Assembly: GCF_001039355.2 (NCBI RefSeq)
Contig: NW_019775158.1
Location: 40,827 to 104,826 of the forward strand
Reading direction: 5' to 3'
DNA from: Lingula anatina
Taxonomy: Eukaryota; Brachiopoda; Lingulata; Lingulida; Lingulidae
DNA length: 64,000 nucleotides
Each line of letters opens with the position of its first letter. The first letter of the stretch is position 1. Made by a program: the position numbers and the translations under genes. The notes under the pieces were generated by a model. The model was not told the origin of the DNA. It did no database searches and saw only the letters and a program-made list of their open reading frames with translations. This document shows, one piece after another, positions 52,311-63,702 of the stretch.

Positions 52311-53300
52311 TCAATTTCCTAAGTCCTTCTTCAATACTTTCGTGGTGTTCTCACTCCAGGTTAGTCTCTTGTTCAGTTGGATACCCAGTAATTTATATTC
52401 ACAGACCTGTTTGACAGTTTTGCCGTTAATTTCAATGGGGCTTTCACAATTCTGATGTCTTCTGTAGTCTACAATAATTTCTTTTGTTTTGCTCACATTC
52501 AGTATCAAGTCATTGGCTTTACACCAATTTACTAAAGTTGTCACCGACTGCCTGTACGAATTAAGTCTCATCATTGTTATGTATCAGGCTGACTACGGTT
52601 GTGTCATCGGCGAACTTCATTAGAAATGTGTTTTCTTCCCTTGCCACACAATCGTGGGTGAATAATGTACTGTATATAAACAAGGCAATAAGAACCAGTT
52701 CTGCCAGTTTTTAAATTCATTGTATCCGGAAAGTTCAAACCAACCTTTACTGACTGTTTTTTATTCAGAATAACACCTAAAACCCAATCACAGAGTGCTG
52801 GTGGAAATTTTAAAACCCTCAAATCATTCAAAAATTTAAATACAGTTTGTTTGGAATATCATGGTATTAAATGCTGAGCTATAACAAAGAAAAATCTATC
52901 ATAGGCATTTTTACAATTGAGATGCTGGAAAACTTTGTGTAGACACTTGGAAAGAGCGCCATCTACACTTCTGTCACCACCGTTGGCAAATTGGAATGTT
53001 TTCAAAGCTGTTTGGCACTAGGATTTTAATAACAGACAGAACATGTTTTTCCAATATCTTCACAGTCACCGGTGTAAGGGCAACAGGACGTAGATCATTT
53101 AAATTCTCTTCAGTTTTAGTCTTTAGCACAGGTATAATGGTAGCTGTCTTTCACATGTCAGGCACTTTGCACATTTCTATTGGCCAGTTAAAAATATCAG
53201 CGAACACCTCCGATAGCTGGCCTGCACTTTCCTTGAATAGTCTTTATGATATTCCGTCCGGACCTGGGGCTTTACGGATGTTTAAGGCCAAGGAATGACA
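52311..53300 (-). mobile_element. Degenerate non-LTR retrotransposon reverse transcriptase remnant
   Basis: On the minus strand in order: NIRKAPGPDGIS (about 53285), LRPVALTPVTVKILEKHVL (about 53085), then after stops KFPPALCDWVLGVILNKKQS, and finally NDLILNVSKTKEIIVDYRRH followed by YKLLGIQLNKRLTW. This is the domain order of a non-LTR reverse transcriptase. There are several stops and shifts, and the catalytic YADD region is largely lost. It is probably Rex/CR1-like, a different family from the one at 46 kb. Confidence 0.82.
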
Positions 53301-53302
53301 CT

Positions 53303-53670
53303 TTAAGGTACATATGAACCGTGGATTCCCAGTAACATATATAAACCACTCCTACTAGTTTCTTATACGACTCAAATAAATTAGACTTGCCAAGGGATAA
53401 ACTGAATAAATCTCTCGGTCAGCCATAAAGGAGCTTTAAACTGCTCCTTTATTTAATTATTTGGTTGGAAATTTAACCTACTTTCGTGACCTACTTTTCT
53501 GCCCCATTGATATACAGCATAGAATGCCAGCAGACAAATCCGTTCAAATATCGTTTTTTGAGTAAAATAAAACAATACCTTTTGGTAATTTTCTAAGTTA
53601 TACAGGCACTACTTGAAACTGGATTTGGTTGACTTTTGTGGCAAAAAACTGACTTCATATGCATCTTTAA
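53303..53670. repeat. Dispersed repeat, inverted partner of 29585-29980
   Basis: Reverse-complement match to the block in the oxidase intron before exon 9. It lies immediately upstream, on the minus strand, of the reverse-transcriptase remnant. Confidence 0.75.
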
Positions 53671-56600
53671 CTTGCCATTATGTAAATGATGGCTCGTGCG
53701 CTTCTAGGGTGGGTGTGGGAACAGGGGTGTGGTTGGTCCTCTCAAAAAAGGGGGTTAAACCCATTCAACTTGTTAGGGAGTGAGGAGTCCTCTGCATCGA
53801 CGGCACGTCTGGATCCCTTATATTGAGTGACAAGAGCAATGTGGTCCCAAAGATCCTTTGCATTATTGGACTGGGATTTCTGTTCGATTTTTGAATTAAT
53901 ATTTTTCTTTGTTTTTTTTTTATAACATTTTTAGTTCCAGTTCTGTTTTACGATATGCTGCAGCATTAGTTTGTTTCTTTCTCTCATGCGAACTTACATT
54001 TACGCTTTTTGTCTAGCGATGGCTTTCCTATTAACCTGTAGAGAGACAATGAAAATGTTTTGCCTACAAGAAGTGAACATGCATAGTAGGAAAAAAATCT
54101 GTTTGTATGCAAAGGTTCCAGACAGCAGGAATAGGATAAGGACATGACATGCAATCGCGACTGTTCAGCATCAAATTGCTCAAATCTGGGAATAAGAGCA
54201 TTAAAGGAATACGTTGAAAATGCGACCCAAATTCCCCCACCTTTTCTCAAGGGGTAACGATAATTGATTATTTGGCTAAACATAATGAAACATAAATGGA
54301 CTGAGGCATAGAGCATGTGATCGGTGATGTGAGGAGGTGTCGGCTGTACATGTCGGAGGTGTGTATATACGGTATATAAATGGATGTCAGCTAGGCCGGC
54401 GGTATATACTCGTAGACAGACACTGCTCCTTCTGCTTCACCCAGACACTTTCCGGTGTATACAGCGCAGGGCATATTTTAGTAGAATGCATGGTCAAAAC
54501 TGTTATGACCAATGAGGATGCCCACTGGATGCAATTTAAAACATATTTTATGCTTGCAGTTACGTGTTTCATGGATACTGACGGCATTTTTTGACTAAGA
54601 GGAATTTATATACACGGAGAGGTTAACTACACATTAAACCCCGGACATTTTTTATACTGAGGGGTGCAGGGGCGGATCCAGACATATTTTCTGACAGGCT
54701 TCCAAATTATCTTTATTGTTCCATCCTCCATTTTTGACCGTCTTCCGACAGGAAAAATTAGATACCCGTCAATGTAAACTTGAAAATCTGACCGTCTTCC
54801 AGAAGACCCAGAAGACGGCCTAAATCCGCTCCTGGGGTGCATAATACGTACGTAACATCGTTTTATTGCTAAATATTACAGTAATTGAAATACCCTCCAT
54901 ACGAAAGGTCGATCCGTCGCTGCAAGAACTCACAGGGCGGCAGTGTTTTATTTCTTCCAAGAAAAACGCAGTGCATCGATTATGAACGGGACACACAGGC
55001 AGCTTAGTAGATGATGCTGCAGTAGTCTTAGAACGAATTCTTGCCATGAAATGGTTTCAGCGACAGTGGCAGGTAATATTATGTCGATCTAGTGACACTT
55101 AAACTAGAAACGCCAAGAAATTGTGTTAAGTGGGAATGGACTAAAGCAAGGTGCAGAGTCCATCTGAAAATTAAAGGGTGTCAGACTTCTGGATAGAATA
55201 TCGACGGTGAAAGCAATTTGGTAAATTGTCGTTTAGCTATCTTTTATTAATTAAGTAAGGAGACCCCGCCCAAGGGAATACTGCAAGGCATACAAAGAAC
55301 ACTTCATAGCACAAATGCATGTCTTGGGGCATAAGCAGATTTATACCTCCTTAAATCTCGAGGAAAGTGAGTTCATGAAAAGGAAATATCCAATTTAAAG
55401 GAAATTGCCCCTCTGGCATCCTTTTCCAAAAAAAAAAAAAAAAAATGCTAAAATACCGTTGCGAATAGACCATTACACTTTGCAGAGTTTTCGCGGAAAT
55501 CATAGCATCAGACACTGGCATGGAATTGTGATTGTCACATGAGGATAAAGAGTATTGATGTTTTGATGGCCGATCTGAAGACTTCTACTGGAGTACCGGG
55601 ATGTTGCCAAGAAACAAAACTAAAATTTAGACCGCAGAACACAGAGCCACTCTAATAGTCGATAGAAGGCACCTACTCAGTCATTTTTCTGTCGTGGATG
55701 GGGAAAATGTGACCAGAAAACATTTGGCACCTTAACTGACATGGGTGAAAAACCTACAGAGGTGACTTTACACACGAATTCAATAGCCCAGTTTCTAGGA
55801 TTAAGTTTCCAGGATTTGTCAAGGAGGTAGGAGAAGAATGTTTGAAAGCAATACTTTGTGGTGGAATACACCACTTATCACTGACAGACTATTTTTAGGT
55901 GATGTCGTGTTGGCTCAATGTTGGACAAGGTATATGTGATAACGGAAGCCGTAGTAATCAATAAGTTAGCAACGTAGTTTAGAAAGGTTTGCTTTTGTTC
56001 TTCCAGATTTCATTGAGAGCTGTGATTTGGAATTAATGGCTAAGATAGGCGCGTCGCTGTTTGTTCTCGCTCACGTTTTCGTATCTTATGCCAACCAGTA
56101 AAATGATACAGTAAGTATATAGGGGATGCTAATATCGTGGCACATAGCAGCATGCACAGCATCTCGAACGTCTCAATACTTAATCAGCGGAGTGGGCCGG
56201 GAGCGTTCTCTGTTGGCAGTCGTTTATATCACGGACGCTGAAGTAAATGGGTTAATAACTTAAAAGGATCGAGCGAGAAGAACTACATACATATGCTGGT
56301 ACAGGCATACAAACAAGCTAACGCTTTTACTGACATCAGCAACATCAGCAATTATAAGACATATAGCATCTAATGAAGGAGACAGCAATTAAAACCAAAC
56401 TCATCAAAACAGTCACGGGAACACAGCGGTCTGGACCGACGATTCTGTGAATTGCAAAGAGTGGGAATATATTTTTCTACGGAAAAAAGGCCACAAATAC
56501 TGTTGCATATTTTTGTTCAGTCACATGTAGGAATTGTGTTGGGTTATTAAATCCGACGGACTATGAACCAAATAGTTATAACTCTCTGCCCTTATCTTAA

Positions 56601-57536
56601 TGCATATTTGATTGTTGTAGAAATCACTGCTTGTATACGCAATCGCTTCATTTCTAGAAACATTGGTTACTCTATTGATATGCAGATCAAGCTCAGATGC
56701 ATTTGTAAATAGCTTTCCACGATTGAAAGCAACTTCTGAGATCAAGTTTGATGACCAAAAACTGCCTTGTAACGTTTCATTCGCCTTGTGCGAAAATAAC
56801 AATTCACCACAGCTGGGCGGAATAAGTAGGAGAGGGAAATCGGCGTCACGTATGCGGCTTAAAAAGGAACAATCGTGACAGAATCATGTTCTGATTTTAT
56901 AAGAATAACGAGAACAACGAAGGTAATTATCGTTTCGTGTTATACCTGTGACTATTATTAGTGTCAGTGAACCCATTAGGCCCGTGTTTTGAAAAAGTCG
57001 GTGATGACGCAAATTAAGGGGGGAAATGCACGCCTTTGGGCAACAAACATGCTAATAAAGGAAACACCGTCGTAACGGAATCAATGAAATAGGTGGTATT
57101 TATATTCATTGCATTATTATTCTAATTAAAACCCATTAATTATTATGGACGGATTCTAGGCAGAGGAACTGAGCACTGTACTGCAGTGTTACTCCATCTT
57201 AGTGCGAATTTCCACAGTGGATTGACACTGAAACGTGATTTATTGAAATAGAATAACGATTACTGCGAACATTTGCTACGTAGAGCCAGTGCCAGCGAGG
57301 AAGTGGATAAAAATACACAGAGCAAACAGCGCTTGTATTAGAACAGTGATCACACCGAAGGATGACATCTGGATACCGCGTGCACGTGTTAGTTATTTTG
57401 CCACCAAGAATTACTGAAGGTGAACAAGGACGGAAATAAAACCGAACGAATAGGACACAAGGAGCGCCGTGCCGAGTTCCAAAAGCAAACATGATGATAA
57501 ATTCGCACATTTACGTTGATTGATACATTGGTCACC
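53671..57536. other. Intergenic region before the GPCR
   Basis: No gene supported. It holds a MITE (54667-54834), a poly-A run near 55425-55445 and open frames without recognisable domains. The GPCR promoter or 5' UTR should lie in the last part. Confidence 0.5.
54667..54834. mobile_element. MITE with GGGCGGATCCAG-type ends, copy 2
   Basis: Left end GCAGGGGCGGATCCAGACA, right end CCTAAATCCGCTCCTGG, inverted. The termini match the element at 47275-47544. GACCGTCTTCC occurs twice inside. Confidence 0.7.
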
Positions 57537-58595
57537 ATGGACGATATCGAGGCCAACTACTCTCTTCAGTTTATCCCCAGCTGTGACAACGGAACCGAAT
57601 TCCGCCTGACCGAGGCCTCTATTATCGGTCTCCCGGTCTTGCTCGGGTTGATCTTCGTAATCGGCCTCTTCGGAGATGCACTGGTGCTGTACATCGTACA
57701 GAAAAACAAACACATTAATATTCTGTTTTTTCACATCGCATTGGCGCACTTGCTTCTACTGTTGGTATGTATTCCCGTGCTCTGCGTGCGCTACATCACG
57801 TCCTACGAAGTCGCCATCACGGACCCACTCTGCAAACTGGTGCATTTTTTAACGTACGTTGCCGTTGGGGTAAGCGTGAACTGCTTAGTTGGAATATGCC
57901 TGTTGAAGTACATTGCGATCACACATCCCGTTGACTGTATGATAACGAGTCGTCATGCAGTTATTCTGGCCTTTTTCATATGGGCCACCATAGGCTCGGC
58001 AAATGCACCGCTATTGTGGTACTACAAAGAAGCGGATGGCGACGTCTGCCGCCTAAACCCAGAACACGACTACCAGTACCTGATTTTCATAGGCTTGACT
58101 TTTGGGTTAGATTTTGCCTTGCCGGTGTTGACAATTTGTTGCATCACTTTGGGGATAGCTATTCAGGTTCACCGCCAGGAGGTGCACGAAGGCAGTACAG
58201 CACTGAGGAGAACTAACAAACGCTTCATTCGGCTTGTCTTGAGCATCCTCCTCGTGTTCGTTCTTACTTGGGGACCCTTCCATCTCGCCTACCTACTTGC
58301 GATGTTTCGAGTTTATGACAATGCGTGTCCTAAAAACGCCGCCGTGTTTAATTTCGCCGTGGTTTTGGGCCTCTCAAACACGTGCCTGAATCCAATCGTG
58401 TACCACTTGGCGTCACTGGAGTTCCGCCAGGCGTTTTGGAACACGCTAAGGGCAATGCGAACAATGGGTCAAGCACCGACTGACCACGAGGCTGGGCTTG
58501 AGCTGAGGCCCCTTTCAGGCATATTCAGGCAGAATAATGCTAATGTGACGTCATACTCGTGTAGGTCACCAACATCAACCACGTGCCCAGTGTGA
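57537..58595 (+). CDS. Rhodopsin-family (class A) G-protein-coupled receptor, divergent; intronless
   Basis: 352 residues in one exon. I chose ATG 57537 for its strong Kozak context (GTCACCATGG). Seven membrane spans are visible. N-terminal glycosylation sites NYS and NGT. Conserved: C99 (3.25) and C171 for the extracellular disulphide, W149 (4.50), P196 (5.50), TWGP at 244-247 (6.47-6.50), and NPIVY at 285-289. Not conserved: GD47 where N1.50 is usual, H71 where D2.50 is usual, and LKY at 123-125 where E/DRY is usual. A basic stretch RRTNKRFIR precedes span 6. It broadly resembles invertebrate peptide receptors of the galanin/allatostatin/somatostatin kind, but I would not name a ligand. A plasma-membrane receptor; G-protein coupling may be atypical. 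A near-identical 5'-truncated copy lies at 62077-62824. Confidence 0.92.
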   Translation: MDDIEANYSLQFIPSCDNGTEFRLTEASIIGLPVLLGLIFVIGLFGDALVLYIVQKNKHINILFFHIALAHLLLLLVCIPVLCVRYITSYEVAITDPLCKLVHFLTYVAVGVSVNCLVGICLLKYIAITHPVDCMITSRHAVILAFFIWATIGSANAPLLWYYKEADGDVCRLNPEHDYQYLIFIGLTFGLDFALPVLTICCITLGIAIQVHRQEVHEGSTALRRTNKRFIRLVLSILLVFVLTWGPFHLAYLLAMFRVYDNACPKNAAVFNFAVVLGLSNTCLNPIVYHLASLEFRQAFWNTLRAMRTMGQAPTDHEAGLELRPLSGIFRQNNANVTSYSCRSPTSTTCPV

Positions 58596-58638
58596 AATAT
58601 GATTGGTTCGAGCCTATGAATGACGTCACATGACGTCA
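58546..58638. promoter_or_regulatory. Three CRE-like TGACGTCA palindromes at the 3' end of the GPCR gene
   Basis: Perfect palindromes at 58546-58553 (in the last coding codons), 58621-58628 and 58631-58638. All three are kept in the second copy (62775-62782, 62850-62857, 62860-62867). Their function is unknown. Confidence 0.35.
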
Positions 58639-58968
58639 GATTGGAATTGTCCTACCTGAAAATGCATTAACATGGCTTCAGTTTCACCATGCATAAAGAT
58701 GGAAAACCGTCGCTTTTGTTTGAAGTTGTCAGTGACTGTCTCTTTGATGGATAAGGATTGTTGAAGTAGTTTCATCCTAAGTGATTAACGATATCTTTAC
58801 TTACAACAACTTATATCATAAATGCAGTAGTTTCCTTTAGTAATGAAACCGTGCAATACTTGTTATTTTTGGACTGCACGTGTTTTTACATTTACATGCA
58901 TATATTGCTTAAATTTAGATGTTATTTAAAAGACATTGCTATTGTTAGTTGACAATGTATGACCATGG

Positions 58969-59220
58969 TACACACAACGGTTAATAGAAGTGTCACCCTT
59001 ACCAATACTTTGGGGGAGATAAATGACTGTGGAATAATATGCTCCTGGTATCATTTCATTAACATCAAATTTCACAAAAAAAAAAAAAAAAAAAAAAAAA
59101 AATGCAGACCAGGCATTATAACTACTCAAGATCTGCCTACTTTGATAATTGATTACTTGATTATTATTTGATTACTCTGACTCAGAGGGGTGACACTTCT
59201 ATTGTCCATTGTGTGTACAG
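58969..59220. repeat. Small inverted-terminal element with internal poly-A
   Basis: GTACACACAACGGTTAATAG followed by AAGTGTCACCC at the left is inverted as GGGTGACACTTCTATTGTCC followed by ATTGTGTGTAC at the right. A run of about 27 A lies between. The second copy (63195 onward) has the same ends. Confidence 0.6.
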
Positions 59221-61914
59221 GCAGATGTCAGAGTCGCTGTGTAAATTATGTATACGACCGTGGTAAGACAACAGTTTCTTGGTCCAATAGAGTCGGGTAC
59301 ACGTTCACCCTTAGAGATGTACACGCTCACCCTTCTCATTTTTTTGTACTGGTTTGTAATATTTACGATACACTACAGTGGATGGAAACTACTTCTTAAT
59401 TAAGGCATAAACTTCCATGTACTGTAGTCAGGTATTCAATTGATATAATGAAGATTCACTGTTTCCTTTCTCGCAACGTACGTGAGCTATAATATATTAA
59501 TATATTGATAGGAAGATACACATAAAAATAAGATGACACTGAAACCTAATGAAATATTGGACCAGTACCGGAAGATATGATAGATGCAACATGTATCTCG
59601 TGTAAAATGTGTCCCTTTAATTAACGACTCTTTCACTTAACATTATGACATGCATTTAAATATAAGTCTAAAATTAAACAGACAAATGAAAAATTGCTGC
59701 GTTATAGGCTTACAGCTAGCAGTGAGTGCTATAGTCCTGTACCACTCTTGTTTGATGGAATGACAGATTTTGCACCTAAGATTGCTGTAATCCAACCGTT
59801 TTACATATGGCCCTGTACCAGGGCGACAGATTGATTTTCCACAGGTATTCACAGATAAGTCTCTAGATAAATAGACAGTCATTTTGGTCTGATACAGCCA
59901 AAAATGTCCACAATAATAACTGCGGCCCTGGTAGAGGGTACGATATAAGTGACATCATTGGTAACCAAAGCAATCCTAGCTTTATTGTTATTAAAGGGAT
60001 AATAACTCTTCGTTTTGCCCCAAAAATGAATTTTCCTGGAGTAAACAACAATTGTCCCATACTTACCAATGGTTAATGAATCCATTTTTACATCCAAAGT
60101 TAGTCCCTGTTTTTTTTTTATCTAAAAAGTTTTTTTTTTTTTAAATAATCTCGTGAGAGGTTATAACAGAATTTAGCCATCAATGGAGGTCACGTGGTCT
60201 AAAGACAAGGTCAGATATCAGAATAATAGTTATAACTGCCGTTTTTGTGGTACAACAGAATATATTATATTTCTATGAGTTGTTCACAATGTTTTTATTG
60301 TGAAATGTAGATCTCATACGAAGAGTTATTATCCCTTTAAATAATTCAAAGCCCCCCCTTCGATTTACGTGCTGAAACAGAAACCCAGCCATACCATAGC
60401 AATGCCAATGACTCCATTACTGCCTTAGTTCTATGAAAATTGCACTGAAACTCAATCTGCATCATTTGTGCATATAAGAAGGTATTTAAGTGATGATAAC
60501 ACCATATTCATCAGTGCATTTAAGACTTAATTTGATAATTAAGGGATCATTTTATGACGCCTGAGTGCGATCAGACTGACGTGAGTGGCCTATAACGTAC
60601 TATAGATATGACATGTTGGTACTTTATCTCGTACTCATTATCACGTTTAAGCAGCTATTTCATACCAGTTACCAGTTTCAATGAATGCATAATGTCGGTA
60701 ATTGCACATATGTTTGCCTTGAAACGATCCATTTAGGTTTTGATACCGTTTTATCTCGTTTGTTATTCCAGAGGATCATTCACGCTTGCTCATAGGCCTA
60801 ACTGCCTGGAAGGCAAAATTGATAGTTTAGAATTCGAAAAAACCTGTAATTCAATGAAAACATCCACACAATTTTCAAGACGCCAAAGCAAACAGCAGCC
60901 ATTTCACTGTAAAATATATGGCCAGAAGTCTACCGCAGTCAAAAGTGTCACAAAGTGTCTCTAGCTTACAACTCGCGCACGATGCGACATTGCCTCAAAA
61001 ATAAACTTGGCAAGTGGCAGACTATGGAAATATAAGATCCGTTTTACAAAGCTCTAAACGGTTTTAATCAGGCGGTAGCTTTGTTTGTAAGACGTTTATA
61101 AAGTAGATTTATATTGCAACAACGTTCGGGATTAATCTTCAAATGAGGCGAACCCTCGACTTCGGATCCCTGTGGCGAAATTGCCCAGGGACCTTAGCTC
61201 TGCAAAGAAATATGAGATGATGAATAAAACAGAACTGCTTTATTCCTATAGCCCCTATTGATGAATGTGGATTTGCATGAAACCATGTCCTAGGGCTATC
61301 AACAACTTAGCTTCATTTTGTCTGCTAGCCATCAGCGCTAGCCGATTTTAATTAACGCCTTAAAGACATGAAGAGGCATTGAAACATATGTGAGTTTGAC
61401 ATACAGGAAACAAACGGCATTGAATTTGGCGTGGTTTGATATGTATCTGCATTATAAGTCATGGAGTCATGGTGAAGTGCGTCATCAATTTAAATCCGCC
61501 GATTGAACTTCTTATCAATTTCCTGTGCAGTTCTTCTGTTGGTTATCTAGATTCTTTTCCAATATTTTAATGGTGAAAATTCATATCATGTAGAACTTTG
61601 ATTTGAACAATATCCATGCAACTGCCAGTAAGTTTTTGATATTTGGAAGCACAAAAAAGCAACACATTCGTAAGGTCTCGGCTCTTCATAATATACCACG
61701 TCTACCGGACATTTGCCCAAAAAGTCTGAGATACCAATGTAATTCACTCGAGATAAATCTTGATTAGGAAACTTACGATCATTTATAAGGATGACTCTTT
61801 GTTAAATGAAAACTGGAAAGAGAACGACGCGTGTCTGAATGTAATGAGAAATATTTATGGTACTCCTGTTTTTTTAATCTTGTTAACACTGAGAGCACGC
61901 GATTTTGACATTAG

Positions 61915-61917
<3 letters not shown>

Positions 61918-61980
<63 letters not shown>
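61918..61980. repeat. (AT)n microsatellite
   Basis: About 60 bp of pure AT, roughly 90 bp left of the N at 62073. Such tracts often stop an assembly. Confidence 0.95.
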
Positions 61981-61982
<2 letters not shown>

Positions 61983-62072
61983 CATAACGGATAAAAAACC
62001 AACCCCTTGATATACTTGAAATGAACACACCATATTGTAACGTTAATGCCATTTTACGTTAAGGCCGGTGAT

Positions 62073-62073
62073 N
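62073..62073. other. Single N, probable contig join
   Basis: To the right the sequence starts inside the GPCR coding region, with no homologous sequence to the left. Confidence 0.85.
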
Positions 62074-62076
62074 CTT

Positions 62077-62824
62077 TTTAACGTACGTTGCCGTTGGGGT
62101 AAGCGTGAACTGCTTAGTTGGAATATGCCTGTTGAAGTACATTGCGATCACACATCCCGTTGACTGTATGATAACGAGTCGTCATGCAGTTATTCTGGCC
62201 TTCTTCATATGGGCCACCATAGGCTCGGCAAATGCACCGCTATTGTGGTACTACAAAGAAGCGGATGGCGACGTCTGCCGCCTAAACCCAGAGCACGACT
62301 ACCAGTACCTGATTTTCATAGGCTTGACTTTTGGGTTAGACTTTGCCTTGCCGGTGTTGACGATCTGTTGCATCACTTTGGGGATAGCTATTCAGGTTCA
62401 CCGCCAGGAGGTGCACGAAGGCAGTACAGCACTGAGGAGAACTAACAAACGCTTCATTCGGCTTGTTTTGAGCATCCTTCTCGTGTTCGTTCTTACGTGG
62501 GGACCCTTCCATCTCGCCTACCTACTTGCGATGTTTCGAGTTTATGACAATGCGTGTCCTAAAAACGCCGCCGTGTTTAATTTCGCCGTGGTTTTGGGCC
62601 TCTCAAACACGTGCCTGAATCCAGTCGTGTATCATTTGGCTTCACTGGAGTTCCGCCAGGCGTTTTGGAACACGCTGAGGGCAATGCGAACAATGGGTCA
62701 AGCACCGACTGACCACGAGGCTGGGCTTGAGCTGAGGCCCCTTTCAGGCATATTCAGGCAGAATGATGCCAATGTGACGTCATATTCGTGTAGGTCACCA
62801 ACATCAACCACGTGCCCAGTGTGA
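62077..62824 (+). pseudogene. 5'-truncated second copy of the class A GPCR (from span 3 to the stop)
   Basis: It starts right after the N in the frame FLTYVAVGVSVNCLVG and runs to the same stop. It lacks the N-terminus and spans 1-2. Protein differences from the full copy that I see are I287V (in NPxVY) and N334D; the other base differences are silent. The 3' flank is also near-identical to the end of the window. It is therefore a partly assembled allele or a very recent duplicate, not a decayed pseudogene. The open frame itself is intact, and the missing start may lie in the unassembled gap. Confidence 0.85.
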
Positions 62825-63296
62825 AATATGATTGGTTCGAGCCTAAGAATGACGTCACGTGACGTCACATTGGAATTGTCCTCCCTGAAAATGCATTAAC
62901 ATGGCTTCAGTTTCACCATGCATATAGATGGACAACCGTCACTTTTGTTTGAAGTTGTCAGTGACTATCTCTTTGATGGATAAGGATTGTTGAAGTAGTT
63001 TCATCCTAAGTGATTAACGATATCTTTACTTACAACAACTTGTATCATAAATGCAGTAGTTTCCTTAGTAATGAAACCGTGCAATACTTGATATTTTTGG
63101 ACTGCACATTTTTTTTACATTTACATGCGTATATTGCTTAAATTTAGATGTTATTTAAAGGACATTGCTATTATTAGTTGACAATGTATGACCATGGTAC
63201 ACACAATGGTCAATAGAAGTGTCACCCCTACCAATACTTTGGGGGAGATAAATGACTGTGGAATGATATACTCCTGGTATCATTTTACTAACATCA

Positions 63297-63303
63297 AATT
63301 TCA

Positions 63304-63337
<34 letters not shown>

Positions 63338-63702
63338 TAGACCAGGCATTATAACTACTCAAGATTTGCCTACTTTGACTATTAATACTTGATTATTATT
63401 TGATTACTCTGATTCAGGGGGTGACACTTCTAATGTCCATCGTGTGTACATGTAGGTGTCAGAGTCGCTGTGTAAGTTATGTATACGACCATGGTAATGC
63501 AATAGTTTCAAATTTCACAAAAAAAAAATGTAGACCAGGCATTATAACTACTCAAGATTTGCCTACTTTGACTATTAATACTTGATTATTATTTGATTAC
63601 TCTGATTCAGGGGGTGACACTTCTAATGTCCATCGTGTGTACATGTAGGTGTCAGAGTCGCTGTGTAAGTTATGTATACGACCATGGTAATGCAATAGTT
63701 TC
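63297..63702. repeat. Tandem duplication of about 200 bp after the second GPCR copy
   Basis: The block from AAATTTCAC(A)n to GGTAATGCAATAGTTTC occurs at 63297-63508 and again at 63510-63702; the second unit has a shorter A-run. The first GPCR copy has only one unit (about 59070-59279). Within the tandem the two units are practically identical. Confidence 0.85.

Larger units (their letters stand above)
58596..62072. other. Region between the GPCR and its truncated copy
   Basis: No gene supported. The first kilobase (to about 59580) is shared with the sequence after the second copy. A small element with inverted ends lies at 58969-59220 with poly-A inside. A long (AT)n run sits at about 61918-61980, just before the N at 62073. 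No recognisable protein was found between 59600 and 61900. Confidence 0.5.

Noticed and set aside
57411-57749. 112-codon minus-strand open frame over the GPCR start
   Set aside because: Antisense shadow of a well-supported receptor reading frame; no domain.
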